Of a stretch of DNA of 44,931 nt, positions 41,741-44,931 are shown one piece after another (position 1 is the first letter of the stretch; each line of letters starts with the position of its first letter). Source of the DNA: an uncultured beta proteobacterium (GTDB lineage Bacteria; Pseudomonadota; Gammaproteobacteria; Burkholderiales; Burkholderiaceae_C). Location of the stretch: the NCBI GenBank assembly GCA_903828235.1, contig CAIKLM010000127.1, positions 1 through 44,931 on the forward strand, given 5' to 3'. The position numbers and the translations under genes are program-made. The notes under the pieces are model-generated. The model worked only from the letters and a program-made list of their open reading frames with translations, was not told the DNA's origin and did not search any database.

Positions 41741-42439
41741 GTGTCGTACTTCGCCAGCCCCGATCCTGACCCGACCGAGTCTGCTCTCCTCGACCTGTTG
41801 CCGCCGAACGCCGCGCTGGCCGGGGTGGCGTTCGGGCTGCCCCCTGATCCGAATGGCCAGCTTCGCGATGTGGACCAGGGCGCAGTGGGGCCGACGGGTT
41901 GCCACGGCCGCGAAGCCGGTGTGGCGGCGATGGTCGAGCTCCGCCTTGATCGCCAGGGCGCCGAGCACATCGAGGCCTTCGAGCGGCGTGCCTTGGCCGA
42001 TGCCGCGGTGCGGCAGGTGTGGCGTGTGTCGCCAGGGCCCGACTTCGTGCTCATCGTGCAGTGCGCAGACATGGCTGCCTACCACGCGCTCACCAAGCGC
42101 CTGTTCCGGCAGAAGTGGAACGTGCGCAACGTGAAGACCCGTTTCGCGCTCCGGCGTTCGAAGGCGGGCCATCGCCATCGGGGCGGCAAGGTCCGTGGTC
42201 GTCACGCCGACGCAGCCGCCTACCCTGAGGAGCCGGCCCTGCTCCAGCCGTCGGCCTGGGCTTGCCCCGCTTACTGCCTGGTCGGACCGGAACGCGACCG
42301 AAGGTCGGCCCCTGCCGCCTGGGGCATTCGCGTGGCCGCCGCGAGCCAGGCGGTGGTGGTGGGCCTTCTCGACGGGGCCGCGCTCGAGTTCCGGATTCCG
42401 CACTTCTTCGCCGAGGAAGTGCGTTCGCTCGCAGCCTAG
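41741..42439 (+). CDS. Protein with Lrp/AsnC-type ligand-sensing domain
   Basis: The 232-residue product starts at GTG 41741. Residues about 64-140 resemble the Lrp/AsnC C-terminal sensing domain (VELRLDRQGAEHIEAFERRA, then VRQVWRVSPGPDFVLIVQ and YHALTKRLF). The usual N-terminal helix-turn-helix is not evident; the first 60 residues are Pro/Asp/Gly-rich. The tail after 145 is unrecognised. It could be a stand-alone ligand sensor or a decayed regulator. No regulon motif is seen upstream, and its stop codon lies in a hairpin loop shared with the convergent neighbour. Confidence 0.65.
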   Translation: MSYFASPDPDPTESALLDLLPPNAALAGVAFGLPPDPNGQLRDVDQGAVGPTGCHGREAGVAAMVELRLDRQGAEHIEAFERRALADAAVRQVWRVSPGPDFVLIVQCADMAAYHALTKRLFRQKWNVRNVKTRFALRRSKAGHRHRGGKVRGRHADAAAYPEEPALLQPSAWACPAYCLVGPERDRRSAPAAWGIRVAAASQAVVVGLLDGAALEFRIPHFFAEEVRSLAA

Positions 42440-42454
42440 GGCTGCCAGCGAACG
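42422..42454. terminator. Long bidirectional hairpin with a stop codon in its loop
   Basis: CGTTCGCT (42422-42429) pairs with AGCGAACG (42447-42454), and GCAGCC (42431-42436) pairs with GGCTGC (42440-42445). This gives 14 base pairs with one C-C mismatch and a three-base TAG loop, and that TAG is the stop codon of the gene at 41741. A 14-bp palindrome (42450-42463) follows at the end of the opposite gene. There is no T-run. Confidence 0.65.
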
Positions 42455-42461
42455 GGCCCGT

Positions 42462-44210
42462 TCAGAAGCGGCGCTCCAGGCCCAGATAGACCTCGGTGCC
42501 CTGGCCGTCCAGGTATTGACGCACCTGACCGCCGACGAAGGTGTCGCGCGCGATCTCGACGTCGACCCCAAGCTCCGCGGCGGTGCCGCCGTGTGCGTCC
42601 TGCGGGCCCGGGGCGCCAGCGCGGAAGGCCGCATGCACCGTCACCGGCTGATCGGCCACAGGGCGCCAGTGGATGCCGATCTCGCCGCCCAGGCGGCCAT
42701 GCTTCGGCTCGCGTCCGCCGGCGTACGGAGTGACATCGCCGTAGGCCTCGCCATACAGCGTGGGCACGGCCCCGGTGGGCGAGTTGCGGACGATGCCGAC
42801 GCGCACGGTGTCCCGGCCCGGCCCCTCGCCCGGCATCGGGGGCGCCGAACTCCGCAGGGTGAGGTTGCCGTCTGCATAGAGCGTCGTGATCGGTGCCGTC
42901 GCACCCTCGGGGAAACGACCGGTCGGCACCCGGCGCGGATTGATCCCTGCGTTGGACGTCGAGGTGTTGGGGTCGCCGGCACCGCCCTGCAGCCGCTGCT
43001 GCGCGAAGAGCTGCAGGCTGGTCGTCGAGCCGCTCGCGGGCTGCGCATCCTTGTGGGTCAGGGTGACCGTGGCCACGGTGTTGGGCGCCGCCCAACCGGC
43101 CCGCACCATGGCCGTGGTGGAGGACAACCCCGGTGCTTGCTGCCACGTCAGCGAGGTGTCGAGCACGGGCCGCGGGGTCTTCGGGAAGGTCCCGCGGTCG
43201 GGCGCGGGCAGGCCTGCGGTCACGGACACAGTCTGCGCGCCGGCCGGTCCGGGCCGGGTCAGCCGCGCCCCGAGCCTGAGCACCGCGTCGCGGCCGATCG
43301 CGGGCGCGGGCACGCGGTGCTCCGCCAACGCATCGACAGCCGGCCCGGCGCCGGGCAGGGGGGGCGGCGTGCCGATCTGCAGCGCACCGCGGGTCGTGGA
43401 GCCGTTGGGCCACCGGCGCACGCCGGTCAGCTGCAGCTCGGCGCTGCGCCGTCCCTCCGGATCCAGCGTGGCCGCCTGCACGCTGACCGCGGCCCGGAAG
43501 CGGTCGACTGGGGTGCCGCGGTCGACATACACCTGGTACCGAGGTGCCAGTGCCCTGGTGGCCTGCTCGGCGTTGCGCGGATCGAAGGGCGTGCCCGCGC
43601 TCGCTGCGACACCGGCGCCGAACTCGGTGTAGGGAGCCTTGGGCAGTCCGTTCCAGCTGGCGGGTGGCTCGCCCGCGCCCTGGCGCAGCCTCGCGCCGGC
43701 GAACAAGGTCGCCTTGCCGCCGAAGGGTTCCAGCCGGGAGGCCAGCGGCTCGACGACCCGGTACCCGCCGCCCGCGGCAGGTTGACCGACGGCCGGTGTC
43801 GCGGGCGCCGGGTGCTCGGCGCCGGGCTGCCCGGCGGGGCCTGTGGCGGCAACCAGGGCCTGGAAGTCGGAGTGCCCGGTGCGCAGAAAGCCCACGCGCC
43901 GGGCCGCCTCGAGCAGCCGGTTCCCGTCTGCCGCGACCGCCGTGCGCAGGCCCTCGTCCGTGGTGCGCCGGTGCACCTGCGCCATCCGCTGCAGCGCCTG
44001 CCGGACCGGCCCCCCCGCGAGGCCGTCGACCGGCCCGGCCAGAGGGCCGTAGCGCTCGGACAACCGACGAGCCAGCTCGATCACCCGCGCGCCGCCAGGG
44101 GCCGGGTGGTTGCCGCCGCCGGCTGCTGCGCCCGGCGGCAGAGGCAGCACGAGATTGCCACCAATCGGTGCCGTCGGAGCGTCGCTGACGGGGCGGGTCG
44201 ACATGTTCAT
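42462..44210 (-). CDS. Beta-rich protein with barrel-like C-terminus, in the type III regulon
   Basis: The product has up to 582 residues, with start at ATG 44210 or 44204. Residues about 35-125 are helical (ELARRLSERYGPLAG). From about 150 to the end, alternating hydrophobic/polar strands with frequent Gly, Arg and Thr dominate, such as LRLGARLTRPGPAG and TAELGVDVEIARDT. The chain ends YLGLERRF with a terminal Phe, as outer-membrane barrels do. There is no Sec signal peptide, which argues against the Bam route; a type III substrate that forms a beta structure is an alternative. It is divergent from the giant effector and its promoter has the best -10 (TAGCTT) of the regulon. No family was recognised. 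Confidence 0.75.
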   Translation of the reverse strand: MNMSTRPVSDAPTAPIGGNLVLPLPPGAAAGGGNHPAPGGARVIELARRLSERYGPLAGPVDGLAGGPVRQALQRMAQVHRRTTDEGLRTAVAADGNRLLEAARRVGFLRTGHSDFQALVAATGPAGQPGAEHPAPATPAVGQPAAGGGYRVVEPLASRLEPFGGKATLFAGARLRQGAGEPPASWNGLPKAPYTEFGAGVAASAGTPFDPRNAEQATRALAPRYQVYVDRGTPVDRFRAAVSVQAATLDPEGRRSAELQLTGVRRWPNGSTTRGALQIGTPPPLPGAGPAVDALAEHRVPAPAIGRDAVLRLGARLTRPGPAGAQTVSVTAGLPAPDRGTFPKTPRPVLDTSLTWQQAPGLSSTTAMVRAGWAAPNTVATVTLTHKDAQPASGSTTSLQLFAQQRLQGGAGDPNTSTSNAGINPRRVPTGRFPEGATAPITTLYADGNLTLRSSAPPMPGEGPGRDTVRVGIVRNSPTGAVPTLYGEAYGDVTPYAGGREPKHGRLGGEIGIHWRPVADQPVTVHAAFRAGAPGPQDAHGGTAAELGVDVEIARDTFVGGQVRQYLDGQGTEVYLGLERRF

Positions 44211-44251
44211 CTCGCAATGGGTGGCACGGGCGGAGGGCTCCCGCGGAACCG

Positions 44252-44294
44252 AAGCTATGCGGGCCTGCTTTGCCCGCGGTTTGCGGGACTTTGA
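44252..44294 (-). promoter_or_regulatory. Regulon promoter P8 (minus strand): triple hexamer plus consensus-like -10
   Basis: Read on the minus strand: TCAAAG (44294-44289), GCAAAC (44284-44279) and GCAAAG (44273-44268), with starts 10 and 11 bp apart. TAGCTT (44257-44252) lies 10 bp further as the -10. It drives the beta-rich gene at 44210. Confidence 0.78.
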
Positions 44295-44370
44295 AGGCCC
44301 GCCCAAGGCTCGCGTCGCATGCATCAGCGAGGGGCTTGCGGCGGTGGCCGAAGCCGCGCCGCTCGGCCGC

Positions 44371-44413
44371 GCAAAGCCCGGCAAAGGAGCCGCAAACGTC
44401 TGGTGATCAGCAT
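44371..44413 (+). promoter_or_regulatory. Regulon promoter P9: triple hexamer plus -10 (giant effector)
   Basis: GCAAAG (44371-44376), GCAAAG (44381-44386) and GCAAAC (44392-44397) have starts 10 and 11 bp apart. CAGCAT (44408-44413) lies 10 bp further as the -10. It is 98 bp upstream of the giant effector start and back to back with P8; the remaining 301-bp gap shows no gene. Confidence 0.8.
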
Positions 44414-44511
44414 GCTTCCGGGATCTCGAAGAGCCGTCGTTCCAGGATTCGAGGCCTCCGGCGCTGCCCCACGTTGCACCCGCCGGCAGATTCGACACCA
44501 GGAGACACGGC

Positions 44512-44931
44512 ATGGCAACGGCAAACATCAGCAGCAAGCCCGCGGGTAGTGTGGTGCGGTCCGGCAGCGGCGACCTGCTGCTGGCGCAGGCTGGTACGAA
44601 GACGCCTGCGGCCAAGCGTCCACCGGCTGCGCGCACGGTGGAGTTGCGGCTGGGTGGGCACCCGGTGAGGGCGGTGCCGCTGGGCCTGCCGGACAGCAAG
44701 GGCCGGACGCTGTACGAGGTGTCGTGGCGCGGCGTGACGGTGCAGGCGCCGCTGACGGGGCAACTCGGTGCGGCGCAGTTCAAGCCTGGTTCGTGGTTGA
44801 AGGGCGCGCTGGAGCGGGCGTATGAAGCCCGGCAGGGGCCGGCGTGTCCGGTTTCCGAGGCACCGGTGCTGGGCAGCAACGGACGCCCGGCGCATGTTCG
44901 GCGCGAGGGGTTGAGCGCGAGCTTCTTCGAC
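44512..44931 (+). CDS. Giant multidomain type III effector candidate, N-terminal part (continues at base 1)
   Basis: ATG 44512 has AGGAG (44500-44504) seven bases upstream and opens a frame that runs off the window end and resumes in frame at base 1. The first 140 residues are seen here: an Ala/Ser/Lys-rich, signal-like start (MATANISSKPAGSV), then a beta-rich segment (VELRLGGHPVRAVPLGLPDS) whose repeat copy lies at base 1. The possibility that this N-terminal module is shared by several effectors, and therefore forms the terminal repeat, should be kept open. No signal peptide is present. Domain content is given under the entry starting at base 1. Confidence 0.8.
   Translation, partial: MATANISSKPAGSVVRSGSGDLLLAQAGTKTPAAKRPPAARTVELRLGGHPVRAVPLGLPDSKGRTLYEVSWRGVTVQAPLTGQLGAAQFKPGSWLKGALERAYEARQGPACPVSEAPVLGSNGRPAHVRREGLSASFFD
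44839..44931. repeat. Right copy of the 93-bp terminal direct repeat
   Basis: This copy is identical to bases 1-93. It encodes residues about 110-140 of the giant effector that starts at 44512. If the ends are merged, the unique length is 44,838 bp. Confidence 0.95.

Noticed and set aside
15700..44500. PIP boxes (TTCGC pairs) of the HrpX/HrpB type as the type III control element
   Set aside because: No convincing TTCGC pair with 15-16 bp spacing was seen upstream of the secretion genes. The triple-hexamer motif explains these promoters better.
1..44931. Autonomous plasmid, based on the terminal overlap
   Set aside because: No replication initiator, partition, toxin-antitoxin, relaxase or obvious origin was seen. 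Sugar-acid and secretion genes could equally be chromosomal, so circularity is reported only as a possibility.
1..44931. tRNA or rRNA genes, CRISPR arrays, insertion sequences
   Set aside because: None was recognised by eye: no transposase-like product, no regularly spaced identical repeats, and no cloverleaf or rRNA-like stretch.

Overview
The window is visibly GC-rich, dense DNA that reads as a beta-proteobacterium, probably order Burkholderiales. That placement is an inference from base composition, the gluconokinase/TRAP gene set and the character of the type III genes. The first 93 bases (1-93) and last 93 bases (44839-44931) are identical, and a single reading frame runs through the join. 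The sequence is therefore either a circular molecule of 44,838 bp or a chromosomal segment whose ends fall in a repeat. No replication, partition, transfer or integrase gene is visible, so an autonomous plasmid is not supported by gene content.

Layout. 44512-44931 plus 1-4185 encode one giant multidomain protein of about 1503 residues, a type III effector candidate with a GNAT-like domain, a methyltransferase domain and a C-terminal region carrying HDxEH and HDxAH motifs. 4330-8982 is a sugar-acid module: a LacI/GntR-type repressor, gluconokinase and a three-part TRAP transporter, with three copies of a palindromic operator. 9094-15711 holds two convergent giant regulators with SARP-like winged-helix and BTAD domains plus a P-loop and repeat region. 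15996-17207 has two small unknown genes. 17360-20052 is a MotA/MotB-like (ZorA/ZorB-like) motor pair. 20159-24473 encodes an RTX-like protein, a smaller paralogue and two short Gly/Ala-rich proteins. 24508-38686 is a nearly complete type III secretion apparatus in the order C, D, F, I, J, K, L, N, O, Q, R, S, T, U, V, which is the Ysc/Bsc order. 38904-44210 holds a third paralogue, a secreted-protein candidate, an Lrp-type ligand-domain protein and a beta-rich protein.

The most informative signal is a promoter architecture found nine times (eight clear, one degenerate) on both strands. It consists of three GCAAAG-like hexamers whose starts are 10 and then 11 bp apart, followed exactly 10 bp later by a hexamer of the form xAnnnT, a -10 element. 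This geometry matches promoters activated by SARP/BTAD proteins. The sites lie upstream of the giant effector, the beta-rich protein, the RTX protein and both its paralogues, the 317-residue protein, the small gene at 15996, sctF and, strikingly, the ZorAB-like motor. This links the unknown genes, the motor and the injectisome into one predicted regulon, probably controlled by one or both BTAD regulators.

Other points for a second look are a SctU protein in which the NPTH self-cleavage motif reads HGDG, a new C-terminal domain shared by three proteins, the absence of recognisable translocon, gatekeeper, ruler and chaperone genes, and strong hairpins just after the needle gene and just before sctC.
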